A stretch of 64,000 nucleotides of DNA, taken from contig JAWHQI010000278.1 of the NCBI GenBank assembly GCA_033032865.1, positions 806,001 to 870,000 of the forward strand, read 5' to 3'. Every line of letters begins with the position of its first letter. Positions within the stretch are counted from its first letter, which is position 1. This stretch comes from Dactylorhiza incarnata. Its lineage: Eukaryota; Streptophyta; Magnoliopsida; Asparagales; Orchidaceae. The translations under genes were made by a program, and so were the position numbers. Under the pieces are notes generated by a model. That model was not told where the DNA came from. It was given only the letters and a program-made list of their open reading frames with translations, and searched no databases. Shown piece by piece: positions 48,251 through 58,577 of the stretch.

Positions 48251-50225
48251 ATGGCGAAAGAGACTGACGACAAGGCTAAGTGTGCTAAGCTTTTCGTCAA
48301 CCACGACTTCGAGACCTGCGACCTCTCAGAAGATGAATTCACCATGGCCATCGCTGGCTATGTTTCCGCCTGGGTTTTCCGCATGCCGCCTGGGGAACCG
48401 TGACCGCTTAAACCAGTTATCGCCAGACACTCTCACCATTCCCCTCGAGCACTTCGAGGTGGGGTTTCGCCTTCCTCTATGGCCAGAGGTGCGCCAAACC
48501 CTTCGTTATTTCGGCGTCGTCCCTGCACAACTCAATCCTAACTCCATCGCAATGCTGGTAGCATTCGCCTGTTACCTGCGAGAGGAAGGGATTGAGTTCT
48601 CACTCCTGGTGTTCCGCAAACTCTTCAACTTCCGGGTGAAAGGAGGGGTGGCCTTCCTCTCCGGCCAGTCCCCCCTAAGCGTCACCGACACAGTCAACAA
48701 AAACCACGACTGGGTTCGGCGATTCATTTTCGTCACGGGGAACTTCGGCAATGCCCCTCTCGCACCTGTGTAGGAGGATGAGTCGACTTTCCGGCCTCCA
48801 ACGCTATGAGGTTATGAGGCTAAGCTCAACATCTACATTCAGGAGCACGACATGGATGTTATTTACCCGCGGAAGCACATCAACTCGCTTCCGCACGTCC
48901 CGCCGGGAGAAGGTAAGACGAACCGATCCCGGACTTAGCTTCCACTCACTTTTTTGTCTGCCCCTTTTATTTAACCCTTATAATGTAGGTCTGCGAGATC
49001 TTCCTCTCCATCCGCCGCACGAGATCGTGGAAGTCCCGGGAGAGACCTTGCCTCTCGCGAAACCTACCGCCGAGGCCTGTCGCGAGAATCATCCTCCCCC
49101 CAAATATAGCAGCCAAAAGCGGAAGCCTGACGTGGCTCCCGACTCTTCTTCCTCTAAGCGGTCCAAGCCCTCCACCGCCAAGGGCAAGGGGGTGGCTGCC
49201 CAGAACCCTGGGACGGGTGACCTGACTGTGGCTGGGACGGTGGGCACCGTCGCAAAAACGACGGTCGAGACCTCAAGCATGTCGGCTAGGACCTCTAGCG
49301 CGCTGGCCAAAATTTTTGCGAGACCTTCCCCAAAGGAGCATCGCAATTACGGCTTGGGCGAAAGGTATATGGATGAGACGGGTGAACCCCTGGTGCTTTG
49401 GGACGATAAGGCCAACAGGATCTCCATCTCCTGGCTCCTGCCCTCCTGGCAGGAGCGGAACACCACCAGCGGCGAGGCGTATTCCCTAGCCTTCGCGCTT
49501 TATGGTCGGTAGGATGCTGTTGTCTACAACGTTGAGTCCACTCGGACCTTCGCGCACGAAACTGCGCGCGCTCAGGTGCGCGCCTTGGAGCTGGTGCATC
49601 TGTCTTCGCGCTGCAACATCACTCTCGTGCGGAACCTCGTTGAGGTGGAGAAGACGCGATTCACGGCTTCCGCGTAGGCGCGGACCCTGCGGGGGCAACT
49701 GGATGTCGCCCAGAAGCTTCTCGTCGAACGTCCTGTTCATGTCGTTAGTGATACCGACAATACTTGTGCTCTTGCGCCTCTCCTTTTCGCCTTCTTACCC
49801 CCATGCTAACTTTTTCCATCTCTTTCTTCTTGCAGAGCACCGCGAACATGGACATCTTAAAAGCGTGAGTGGAACGATCGGATGCGCAGAATAGGGAGTT
49901 GCGAGCTGAGGTTAAGCTCCTACGAGAAGCCGTCGCCTCGCCGCCTCCTGGAGAGCCGCTCACTCGGCATCGATACACCAATTATGAAATTGAGGTGATG
50001 ATGTAGGAGACGGCCCGGGGAGTGGCGAGGCATGCAGTCGAGAGGCTGTGAGATGCCGTTCTACTGAATGAAGGAAGCAAGAGGCTCAGCGCTCGCAATC
50101 TTCAGCCCAAACTCTTCGATCGGGTGCTGGTGCCGGAAGGCGAAGTTGATCTTCAGCGAGAGGATGATGGCATTCCCTCCACCAACGAAGTCAGCGACTC
50201 CTCCAGCAAGAAGTCTGACGACTAG
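48251..50225 (+). pseudogene. Putative gypsy-type transposon domain protein (PF04195-like), decayed
   Basis: ATG at 48251 (MAKETDDKAK). A frameshift near 48395 leads into the recognisable domain: LTIPLEHFEVGFRLPLW, YFGVVPAQLNPNSIAMLVAF, FSLLVFRKLF and DWVRRFIFV, the pattern of the plant putative gypsy-type transposon family. TAG and TGA codons at 48771 and shortly after, and TAGs at 49510 and 49675, all look like C-to-T changes of Gln or Arg codons. An intron is likely at 48913-48988. After a Ser/Lys-rich linker a coiled coil (STRTFAHETARAQVRALELV) leads to the end SDSSSKKSDD with stop at 50223-50225. These proteins occur on non-autonomous elements; biochemical function is unknown. Confidence 0.65.
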
Positions 50226-50460
50226 CCCTGAAGAATTACTTTCTTTTTGCCTTTTCCTCTTTTTGATTGCAACATGTACGGGGCGAGACCCCCCTTTTAT
50301 AAACACTTTTTGGGAATGAAATGAAATGTGGTTTGTCTATTTAACTGAGTCCTTTTTGTTTTTTTTCTTGCTATCATTCGCTAACCTCTCACACACCTGC
50401 CCATGATAGGCTCATTATTTGTTTTCACATTCGCATGCTTTTGGCAATTGATATGCACTT

Positions 50461-50815
50461 ATTAACTGTTTGCACCTACTCGCACACCACCACTCGCACT
50501 CTTGCAAGTGATGTGTTTACATTAACTGTTGTCTTACACCCGCACACCACCACTCGCACTCTTGCAAGTGATGTGTTTACATTTACTACTGGCTTACACT
50601 CGCACACCACCACTCGCACTCTTGCAAGTGAAGTGTTTACATTAACTGCTGTCTTACACTCCCACACCACCACTCGCACTCTTGCAAGCGATGTGTTTAC
50701 ATTTACTGTTGCCTTACACTCGCACACCACCACTCGCACTCTTGCAAGTGATGTGTTTACATTAACTGCTGGCTTACACTCGCACACCACCACTCGCACT
50801 CTCGCCCAGGGTATG
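50461..50815. repeat. 60-bp minisatellite, six copies
   Basis: The unit is approximately cgcacaccaccactcgcact + cttgcaagtgatgtgtttac + attaactgctgtcttacact. Copies are exactly 60 bp; the last is partial. The unit is open in several frames only because it has no stop codons, not because it codes. Confidence 0.9.
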
Positions 50816-51180
50816 CATTTATCAATTTCTTAGGACTTAGGTGGCCGCGATGATTCTTCCGAGAGTGCAACCTTGCAGAGAGCAAAACTCACCCCGAGTG
50901 ACCCTTATACTCTCCTTTAGACGAGGAGTTACCTTGGGTGTACTTACTGAGCGGAAACCTCCTTTGTCGGGACCACTCGCATAACTGTCGAACGAGTGCC
51001 TTTTCGGGCGAGTGCCTCCACTGCTGGGGCCACTCGCACACTTGACCCTTGAGATTTTCCCTTCTCATATTTTTGCTTACCTTCCTGCCACCAGGTGAGT
51101 CTGTTGTCCCACCAGCTGGGTGAGTGTCTGGCCATGTTGTCTTTGTGAGAGCTTGTTACCCTGAGTCCAGTACCACTTTT

Positions 51181-51503
51181 ACCTTACCAGCCTCTCCATT
51201 GATCAACCTGACCCATCGTCCAATGAGAGCCCGGCAGCGGAATCGATCTGGGGCATTCCAGCTCATACTTTCCCTAGCCAGCCTCTCTAGAGATCAACCT
51301 GGCCCACCGTCTAATGAGAGCCCGACATTGGAATCGATCTGGTGCATTCCAGCTCATACTTTCCCTAGCCAACCTCTCCAGAGATCAACCTAACCTACCG
51401 TCTAATGAGAGCCCGACAACGGAATCGATTTGGGGCATTCCAGCTCACACTTTTCTAGCCAGCCTCTCTAGAGATCAACCTGACCCACCATCTAATGAGA
51501 GCC
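51181..51503. repeat. 91-bp tandem repeat, about 3.5 copies
   Basis: Each unit holds GAGATCAACCTGACCCACC, CTAATGAGAGCC, GGAATCGATCTGGGG and CATTCCAGCTCATAC; the marker CCAGCTCA is at 51258, 51349 and 51440. It is cut by the D LTR. Confidence 0.85.
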
Positions 51504-53319
51504 TGTTGGATATTGAGGCGCCCTTAGAGGGGGGGGGGGGGGGGGGTGAATAAGAGTTTTAGAAAACTTTAAATTTTTATAGAAAACTTTTGATATAAAT
51601 GTGAATAAAAAACAAAAAGTAGTAAATCAATTTTATTAAATAGAAAAAGACATGATTATCATTAATAAATTTTGGTTACAAAATCTGATTTCTATGATGC
51701 TAGAAATCCAAGGCGAAATATGAAATACTCCTTTTGTTTTCTATACCGACTCCTCTCACTAAGAACCGGTTGGCTTTAGCTGATCTCTCCCATATATGGC
51801 CTCAAGCCGCTCTAGCCCTTCTATCCCCAGAAAGGCCTCGAGCACCCCCTAGATATACTCCCTAGACCTAGTCGCCAACACGAGGTAAATTCCTCCCTAA
51901 GTCCTACCCAGACCTAGTCTCCAACATGAGGCGAATTCACGAACCGATTACAAAGATAAATATCAAGGTTTTGAAAACCGGACCGGAGATCGAACCGGCG
52001 AAGGGAAAGGTTCAAGGTTGAACCGGTCCAACCGGTTTAACCGGGGTCGAACCATTATATGTGTATATATACACACACACACACACACACAGAAATAATT
52101 AATATTATTTCAAAATTTAAAACTAAAATAGAATTAAAATCATATATATATATATATATATAATTATAATATACTCACAAATAAATATGATATATATTAT
52201 ACTTATATTTCACTGCATACATCATGATAAAATAAAATTTTATATTTATAATACATATATATGTAATGTATACAATTGTCAAATATTTTTCTGTTTATTT
52301 TTATATTTATTTAAGTTTGTATACGTATAAACTATTTTAAGATATTGACAACAAGTTATAATCGCCACAATGGTTAAGATTCGAAGTAAATATAGAGAGG
52401 TTAAGAGTTCGAATCCCCCAACGTAAGCAATTTTTGGAGATTAAAATGGCGGGCCCAATGACCCGCCTGGTTACCAAAAACCGCTACCGGTTCCCGGTTT
52501 ACTGCCCCGCCCGCCCTGTTTTCCGGTTCTTGGGCGGTCCTTTGCGGGAGCGGTTCTAGGACCTTGACCGGACCGGTCGTGAGTCCGGTCAGCGGTCCGG
52601 CCGGTCCGGTCTGGTTTTTAAAATCTTGATAAATATAAAAGACAAATATAAAAAAAACTCCCTATGAGGTAATCTGAAGGAGACGACAAAGAATCGATGA
52701 AGATCGTTGAAGTCCAAGCATGAGTTCTTCGCATTGAGTTAGCGTGTTGATCCAAGCCTCCTTTGATTCCTCCTTTTGAAATTGAGTGGGAGATCCTTTG
52801 TGGTCTGGAAATACGGCCCTCACAAATATTTCAAAGTGCTGGAATAAGGCTCCTTAGCATTGATTGAAGAAGAAGACGAAATACACCTATTTATAGGACT
52901 GGAAGCTAACGTCTGGCGTTGACCCAGTATAGAAATATTTTGATGGCTCGGATCTTCAAAACAGGAAGGAGATGCTGCACTTTAGGAAACATTCATTTTA
53001 GGCAACCCTAATGCTGGCGTTGAGGCTAACGCTGTCGTTAGGTCAGATTAATCCTAAAGTGCTCCTTCAATCACAACAACTTCCCTCCTTGCCACATTTG
53101 TGTTGGTGGCAACGAGAGTCAACGCCGGCGTTAAGTCCTAATGCCTGGCGTTATACTCATTCCACTTTTTAGCTTGTGGGCAGGTCCAGACTAATAATGT
53201 AGCATCCTAGTGTCATATATGTTCAAGTCTGCATTCTAGAAACACAATGACAACAACGATCAAATACAAGCAAGATTTGTTATTCTCAAATCAAAGGGAT
53301 GCAGAAAACCATGTTCCAA
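51504..53319 (-). repeat. 3' LTR of element D, containing a MITE
   Basis: The - strand resembles family A LTRs (TTGGAACATGG...TTTGAGAATAAC; ...TTCACCCCC...CTAAGGGCGCC; end TCCAACA). Its start has decayed to TTTTGGAACATGG. Without the MITE and its duplication it is about 1143 bp. A run of about 20 G lies at 51528-51547. Palindromic AACGCCTGGCGTT-type motifs (52905-53155) replace the GGCGGTAGCG motifs of family A. The PPT-like rc of ctcccccttttga follows at 53323. Confidence 0.75.
51964..52628. mobile_element. hAT-type MITE, 665 bp
   Basis: It begins CAAGGTTTTGAAAACCGG and ends with the imperfect inverted repeat (CCGGTC...GGTTTTTAAAATCTTG). It is flanked by a perfect 8-bp duplication ATAAATAT (51956-51963 and 52629-52636), diagnostic of the hAT superfamily. 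There is no transposase. Inside are a CA microsatellite (about 52069-52090) and a tRNA-like stretch with GGTTAAG and GAGTTCGAATCCC (about 52370-52420). Confidence 0.88.
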
Positions 53320-53441
53320 AAATCTCCCCCTTTTGATAATAACAAATCCAATAGAGATAAATCAGATTCATATATAAGAGAGATGTGTTTTTAGAAGGAT
53401 ATATGACACTAAGCAATATAGAGACAGTAATAAGAATTATA

Positions 53442-54752
53442 TGTTGGGAAAATGATTTATCTTAACCCCTAGAAGTGAGTAGAAAATGAGTTCTCAGAGT
53501 GAAAAAATGAGTTTAAGTAAATATGCGTCGAATAGTAATCGACGCAGCGTCGAAGTGTAGTCGACGTACCTCTCAAAATGAGTCGAAGTAACTCTAAACA
53601 GAATTCGACATAACCAAAGTCGACGTAACTTTGATTTCTAGTCGACGCACCCAGTAAAGTCGACGCACCTCAGTCGACGCTCCTTCCATATTTTCTTCTC
53701 GACGTCTAGCCAGGCTGAAACCGACGCTTACGTCGAATAGTAATCGACGCACGTCGATTTCTGTGACAGATTAAAAAACTCGTCAGATCTCTTTCCTTCT
53801 TTCTGTAGATCTGAATTTTATGGAATTATATTATTCTTTTCTAGCCGTTCTGAATCAGTCTTTCCTTCTAAATGATTCTTGGCTAATTTGATTAAGATTA
53901 TTATGGACATTATTTGAAAATAGAATGATCTCTTTCCTTCTACAGATATAATGATTATGGAAACTTTTCTTTCTTACTATTTCTCTGACTGCTAATTGAT
54001 TATTCTCCTATAGCAATATTTTTAAATAAACAGAGCTATAAATACAGAAGGAGGTCGGCAAAGAATAAGAACAAGTGATCCACTCCATTTCTGAAAAAGA
54101 GGAAAACTCCCAAGAGAGAAGAAAGAGAAAATTGAGAAAAGTGAAAAAGTGTTGCAGCAAGAAAAAACCTTCTTCTTCTTCCTCCTTCTGAAGTCATACT
54201 GCTGCAATTTCTGAAAGCTCTCACTGAAAGAGAAAAGGGCTTACAATCTCCTTCTCACTATAGAAGAGATATTTCATTCACTATACTTGTGCTTCTAATC
54301 TTCTTGCTAGGAAGAAGATTCTTTCTTGCTTCGAGTATTTTCCATTTACTTCTTGTTCTCATTCTTATTCAAATATCAATTGTGTAAAAGAGTTTTAATA
54401 ATCTCTCTTCAAAAAATTCAGTTGTAGTGGTTCTAAGAGTCTCCTTATCAAAAGACTCAGGCTGGTTCTAAGAGTCTCCTTAACAAAAGACTCAGTACAA
54501 GATAGTGAATTCCTACCAAGGGGATAGAAGAGTGGACTACCCAAAGTTTGGGGAACCACTATATTTCTTTGTGTTGTGCTGTGATTTTCTTTTTGCTATT
54601 TCTTTCTTTATTTGCTTAATTCTTGTTGGTGTGTGGGAAGCTTAAATCTGTGAATATTACATATATATATTTGTTAACTTTGCACAAAATATTTTTAAAT
54701 CTCTATTCACTCCCCTCTAGAGAATTCTAGTGAGGTTAACTGTGCACTTTCA
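53442..54752 (+). repeat. 5' LTR of E (1311 bp)
   Basis: It runs TGTTGGGAAAATG ... GTGCACTTTCA. CGTCGA...TCGACG inverted motifs are packed at 53525-53760. A TATA box lies at 54037 and the plant copia signature TTCACTCCCCTCTAGAGAATTC is near the end. Confidence 0.88.
54037..54044 (+). promoter_or_regulatory. TATA box in the E 5' LTR
   Basis: TATAAATA (gagcTATAAATAcagaagg) is the likely promoter for the element RNA. An identical copy is at 57853-57860 in the 3' LTR. Confidence 0.65.
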
Positions 54753-54754
54753 AT

Positions 54755-54766
54755 TGGTATCAAAGC
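54755..54766 (+). other. Primer-binding site of E
   Basis: TGGTATCAAAGC, two bases after the LTR, is the initiator tRNA-Met type with one difference (A for G). Confidence 0.8.
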
Positions 54767-54839
54767 GAGGTTGATCAAAAAGGGGTAACTCCTTGATCAA
54801 AAAGATCCTACCTCATATATATATTTCTATAAACTTTTT

Positions 54840-56192
54840 ATGGCACAAATCAAAGATTATGCTTCCACCAGACCACCAATGTGCAATCTTGAAAAGTTTG
54901 CACTTTGGAAAACAAGAATTAGGATCTATATGAATTCTATTGATGAAGAATTGTTTAATGTTATTTTGACAGGTCCTCCCAAGCCTTATAGAAAGGACTC
55001 AAGTGGTAAAGTGACTCAAAAACTTGTCCCAAGGGCTGAGTGGACAGATGATGAGAAGAAGGCAAGAGCATATGATGCAAAAGCTGTGAACATTCTTGTC
55101 TCAACCCTCTCAGATGAAATCTTTCAAAGGGTTGTTGACTGTGAATCAGCCAAAAAAATCTGGGAGGCTCTTACAAAGATGGTAAAAGGAAGTGCTGATG
55201 AAAGGAAAGATAAGAAGGCTCTATTGATCTCCCAATATGAGAACTTCCAAAAGAAGAATGAAGAAAGCATATCCGAGATGTATGACAGATTCAGTCTGAT
55301 CATCAATCAATTAAGGAACTTGGATAGAGAGATATCTCTCACAGAGATCAATGACAAACTATTAATGAGTCTCCCAAGTTCATGGGACTCAAGAATATGG
55401 GCAATAAGAGATACAAGAGGACAAAAGGAAATCTCAACAGATGCGCTCTTAGGAAAACTCAAATCCTATGAGCAACTACTGAAAACCAGAGAAGAGAAGG
55501 AAAGAAGGGAAAACACTCCAACCTCTTCAAAAGATAAAAACATTGCATTAAAAGCAACAGAAGAAGAAACCCATGTTACTGAAGAAGAATTATTCAGTCT
55601 CCTGGCCAGAAGATTCAAGAAATGGGTCAGGACAGATGGGTCTAGAAGAAGAGAGTCAAAACCAAGGTATGATAAGACTCCTACTAAAGAAATTGTTTGT
55701 TATTCCTGCAGGAAAACTGGACATATTGCCCCAGAATGTCCAGAAAATGCTGAGAAAAAGAAAGATCTGAAAAAGAAAGATCTCAAGAAAAAGGGGAAGA
55801 AGAAAGAAAGAGGCTTCATTGCAGAAGCTTGGAGTGAAACAGATTCTGAGGACAGCACCTCATCTAAAAGTGACAATGAAGAGTCTAAGCAAGAAGACCT
55901 ATGCTTAATGGCTCTTGAAAGCTCAAAGGAAGAATATGCTGCTAAATCATGGAGTGAAACAGGATCAGAAAGAAACATCTCTTCTGAAGATGAAAAAGAA
56001 AATTCAACAACAAAAGCAAATAGCCTTATTCTCATAGAGGAATCTGAGGATAAGGATGAGGTAAGCATTTTTGATGAAATAGATTTTCTATGTGATGATT
56101 TCAAAAATGATTTTAAAGGATTCTGTTTAGATCAACTAAAAGCTAAACAAGAAATTAAGGATCTAAAAGAACAAATTAATATGGAAATATAG
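54840..56192 (+). CDS. Copia gag (UBN2 plus CCHC knuckle), truncated by frameshift
   Basis: 450 codons from ATG 54840, the first Met after the primer-binding site. Residues about 10-60 form the DUF4219-like head (LEKFALWKTRIRIYMNS). Residues about 85-215 form the UBN2 gag core (LSDEIFQRVVDCESAKKIWEAL, MYDRFSLIINQLRNL, LPSSWDSRIWAIRDT). At about 287-300 there is an intact CCHC knuckle CYSCRKTGHIAPEC, then a Lys-rich stretch and an acidic Ser/Glu region. Predicted role: particle-forming capsid/nucleocapsid protein. The stop at 56190 results from a lost base, and the original frame continues downstream. The truncated product keeps all known gag domains and might still function. Confidence 0.9.
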   Translation: MAQIKDYASTRPPMCNLEKFALWKTRIRIYMNSIDEELFNVILTGPPKPYRKDSSGKVTQKLVPRAEWTDDEKKARAYDAKAVNILVSTLSDEIFQRVVDCESAKKIWEALTKMVKGSADERKDKKALLISQYENFQKKNEESISEMYDRFSLIINQLRNLDREISLTEINDKLLMSLPSSWDSRIWAIRDTRGQKEISTDALLGKLKSYEQLLKTREEKERRENTPTSSKDKNIALKATEEETHVTEEELFSLLARRFKKWVRTDGSRRRESKPRYDKTPTKEIVCYSCRKTGHIAPECPENAEKKKDLKKKDLKKKGKKKERGFIAEAWSETDSEDSTSSKSDNEESKQEDLCLMALESSKEEYAAKSWSETGSERNISSEDEKENSTTKANSLILIEESEDKDEVSIFDEIDFLCDDFKNDFKGFCLDQLKAKQEIKDLKEQINMEI

Positions 56193-57135
56193 ATGATACA
56201 TGTTCAAAAAATTATGAACTAAGGTGTAAAATCTATAAAACAGAAAAGGAAATAGAAAGTGCTAAAATAGAAAATCAACTCCTTAAGAATAAGGTATCCC
56301 AGACAAAAGCTTTTGAAGAATCTATAAAAGTCAGAAGCCAAACACTTAAAGAAATCACTAAAAAACAAACAATAAGACATAAGAATCTGGGGCTAGGGTC
56401 TGATCCCTCAACAAGTTCAAAACCATCTACCAAACCTGCTTGGATGAGCCCTGTTAAATTTACTAAACCCATCAAATCAACAAACTTAGAAGAAGAAGCA
56501 CAAAATAAAGAAGACTTCACCTTCAAGGAGATAAACCATCTTGATAAATCATCATCATACCATTCAGAAGAAGATTAACAAACTCATTCTGAGAAGGCAA
56601 CTAGGCCAAAAGAAACAATTCATAAAGAAATAAATCTCCCACCAGAAAAATGGAAAAATAAAATCTGTGAAGACACATTTGCGTCGACTTCATATCGACG
56701 CATGAATGATAGTACGTCGAACTCTACTCGACGCGATCTCTAAGAAACTTCGACCTCAAATCGACGCATGAATAAAATTGCGTCGACTTATAATCGACGC
56801 AACTACTTCCATGCATCGATTACAGATCGACGCAATCTAGAGAAAGCGTCGAATATAAATCGACGTAACTCTCAACATACGTCAAATACATATCGACGCA
56901 TAAAATCTCAGAGTAACTTAAATTCAGGACATATCTATCCTACAAAAATTTCCTTATCTTAAACCCTATTTAGGACCCATTCATCCTAATCTAAACTTTC
57001 ATCCTAATCAACAATTTTATCCTAATCAACACTCAAATTACCATAATCCAAAGACAAACAGCCGTTATATCTGTAATAAAACTGGCCACATTGCCAAACA
57101 ATGTTGGCACAATCAATCCAATTATGTATAAAATT
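56186..57135 (+). pseudogene. Displaced C-terminal part of the E gag with CGTCGA-coded repeats
   Basis: After the frameshift the reading continues DDTCSKNYELRCKIYK, a coiled coil, and PSTKPAWMSPVKF, ending at TAA 56576. The same frame resumes beyond it and runs into repeats at about 56690-56900, where the GCGTCGA...ATCGACGCA motif encodes roughly 11-residue units of the type AST-x-x-x-RR. A second knuckle near 57061 reads RYICNKTGHIAKQC, with Arg in place of the first Cys. The stop near 57129 precedes the 3' LTR. Several nonsense codons make translation unlikely. Confidence 0.6.
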
Positions 57136-57259
57136 AGTCCAAAGCTGACTTAGAAAACCATAGGATTAGGGAGTAAAAATCTCTCAAGAAAAACTTAGAA
57201 TTTTCAGAAATATAAAAGTCACTTAGACGCTTACATCAAACTGGAAGTGATTCTCCGTC

Positions 57260-58577
57260 AAGTTAAAAATGATTTATCTTAACCCCTAGAAATGAGTAGA
57301 AAATGAGTTCTCAGAGTGAAAAATGAGTTTAAGTAAATATGCGTCGAATAGTAATCGACGCAGCGTCGAAGTGTAGTCGACGTACCTCTCAAAATGAGTC
57401 GAAGTAACTCTAAACAGAGTTCGACATAACCAAAGTCGACGTAACTTTGATTTCTAGTCGACGCACCCAGTAAAGTCGACGCACCTCAGTCGACGCTCCT
57501 TCCATATTTTCTTCTCGATGTCTAGCCAGGCTGAAATCGACGCTTACGTCGAATAGTAATCGATGCACGTCAATTTCTGTGACAGATTCAAAAACTTGCC
57601 AGATCTCTTTCTTTCTTTCTGTAGATCTGAATTTTATGAAATTATATTATTCTTTTCTAGCCGTTCTGAATCAGTCTTTCCTTCTAAATGATTCTTGGCT
57701 AATTTGATTAAGATTATTATGGACATTATTTGAAAATAGAATGATCTCTTTCCTTCTACAGATATAATGATTATGGAAACTTTTCTTTCTTACTATTTCT
57801 CTGACTGCTAATTGATTATTCTCCTATAGCAATATTTTTGAATAAACGGAGCTATAAATACAGAAGGAGGTCGGCAAAGAATAAGAACAAGTGATCCACT
57901 CCATTTCTGAAAAAGAGTAAAAGCTCCCAAGAGAGAAGAAAGAGAAAATTGAGAAAAGTGAAAAAGTGTTGCAGCAAGAAAAAGCCTTCTTCTTCCTCCT
58001 CCTTCTGAAGCCATACTGCTGCAATTTCTGAAAGCTCTCACTGAAAGAGAAAAGGGCTTACAATCTCCTTCTCACTATAGAAGAGAGATTTCATTCACTA
58101 TACTTGTGCTTCTAATCTTCTTGCTAGGAAGAAGATTCTTTCTTGCTTCGATTATTTTCCATCTACTTCTTCTTCTCATTCTTATTCAAATATCAATTGT
58201 GTAAAAGAGTTTTAAGAATCTATCTTCAAAAAATTCAGTTGTAGTGGTTCTAAGAGTCTCCTTATCAAAAGACTCAGGCTGGTTCTAAGAGTCTCCTTAA
58301 CAAAAGACTCAGTACAAGATAGTGAATTCCTACCAAGGGGGTAGAAGAGTGGACAACCCAAAGTTTGGGGAACCACTATATTTCTTTGTGTTGTGCTGTG
58401 ATTTTCTTTTTGCTATTTCTTTCTTTATTTGTTTAATTCTTGTTGGTGTGTGAGAAGCTTAAATCTGTGAATATTACACACATATATATATATATTTGTT
58501 AACTTTGCACAAAATATTTTTAAATCTCTATTCACCCCCCTCTAGAGAATTCTAGTGAGGCTAACTGTGCATTTTCA
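57260..58577 (+). repeat. 3' LTR of E
   Basis: It matches 53442-54752 closely. Its first bases have changed (AAGTTAAAAATGA in place of TGTTGGGAAAATGA), so the start is approximate. It ends TGCATTTTCA, then TSD TTATA. Confidence 0.85.

Larger units (their letters stand above)
45476..51503 (+). mobile_element. Element K: putative gypsy-type transposon with two decayed genes
   Basis: It starts TGTTGGAACCAGG inside the gag fragment J. The 45476-46443 part looks like an LTR or promoter region: TATA-like ctatatata at about 45753 and 46356, and many GCGAGTG/CACTCGC motifs. Two multi-exon gene-like regions follow, then a 3' part with minisatellites that runs to the D LTR at 51504. No second terminal repeat is recognised, so the element is probably truncated. 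Base composition is much richer in G+C than the neighbouring A and D DNA. Confidence 0.55.
53442..58577 (+). mobile_element. Element E: gag-only copia element (5136 bp)
   Basis: LTRs of about 1.3 kb lie at both ends, with a perfect 5-bp duplication TTATA (53437-53441, 58578-58582) and a tRNA-Met-type primer-binding site. It has one gag gene and no pol. It lies inside the interior of D in opposite orientation and is younger than D. Confidence 0.9.

Noticed and set aside
50461..50815. CRISPR-like array or repetitive protein gene
   Set aside because: The repeats are contiguous 60-bp units without unique spacers, in plant transposon DNA. The open frames exist on both strands simply because the unit lacks stops.
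52370..52420. Functional tRNA gene
   Set aside because: Only box-like fragments are present; no acceptor stem or complete cloverleaf can be drawn.
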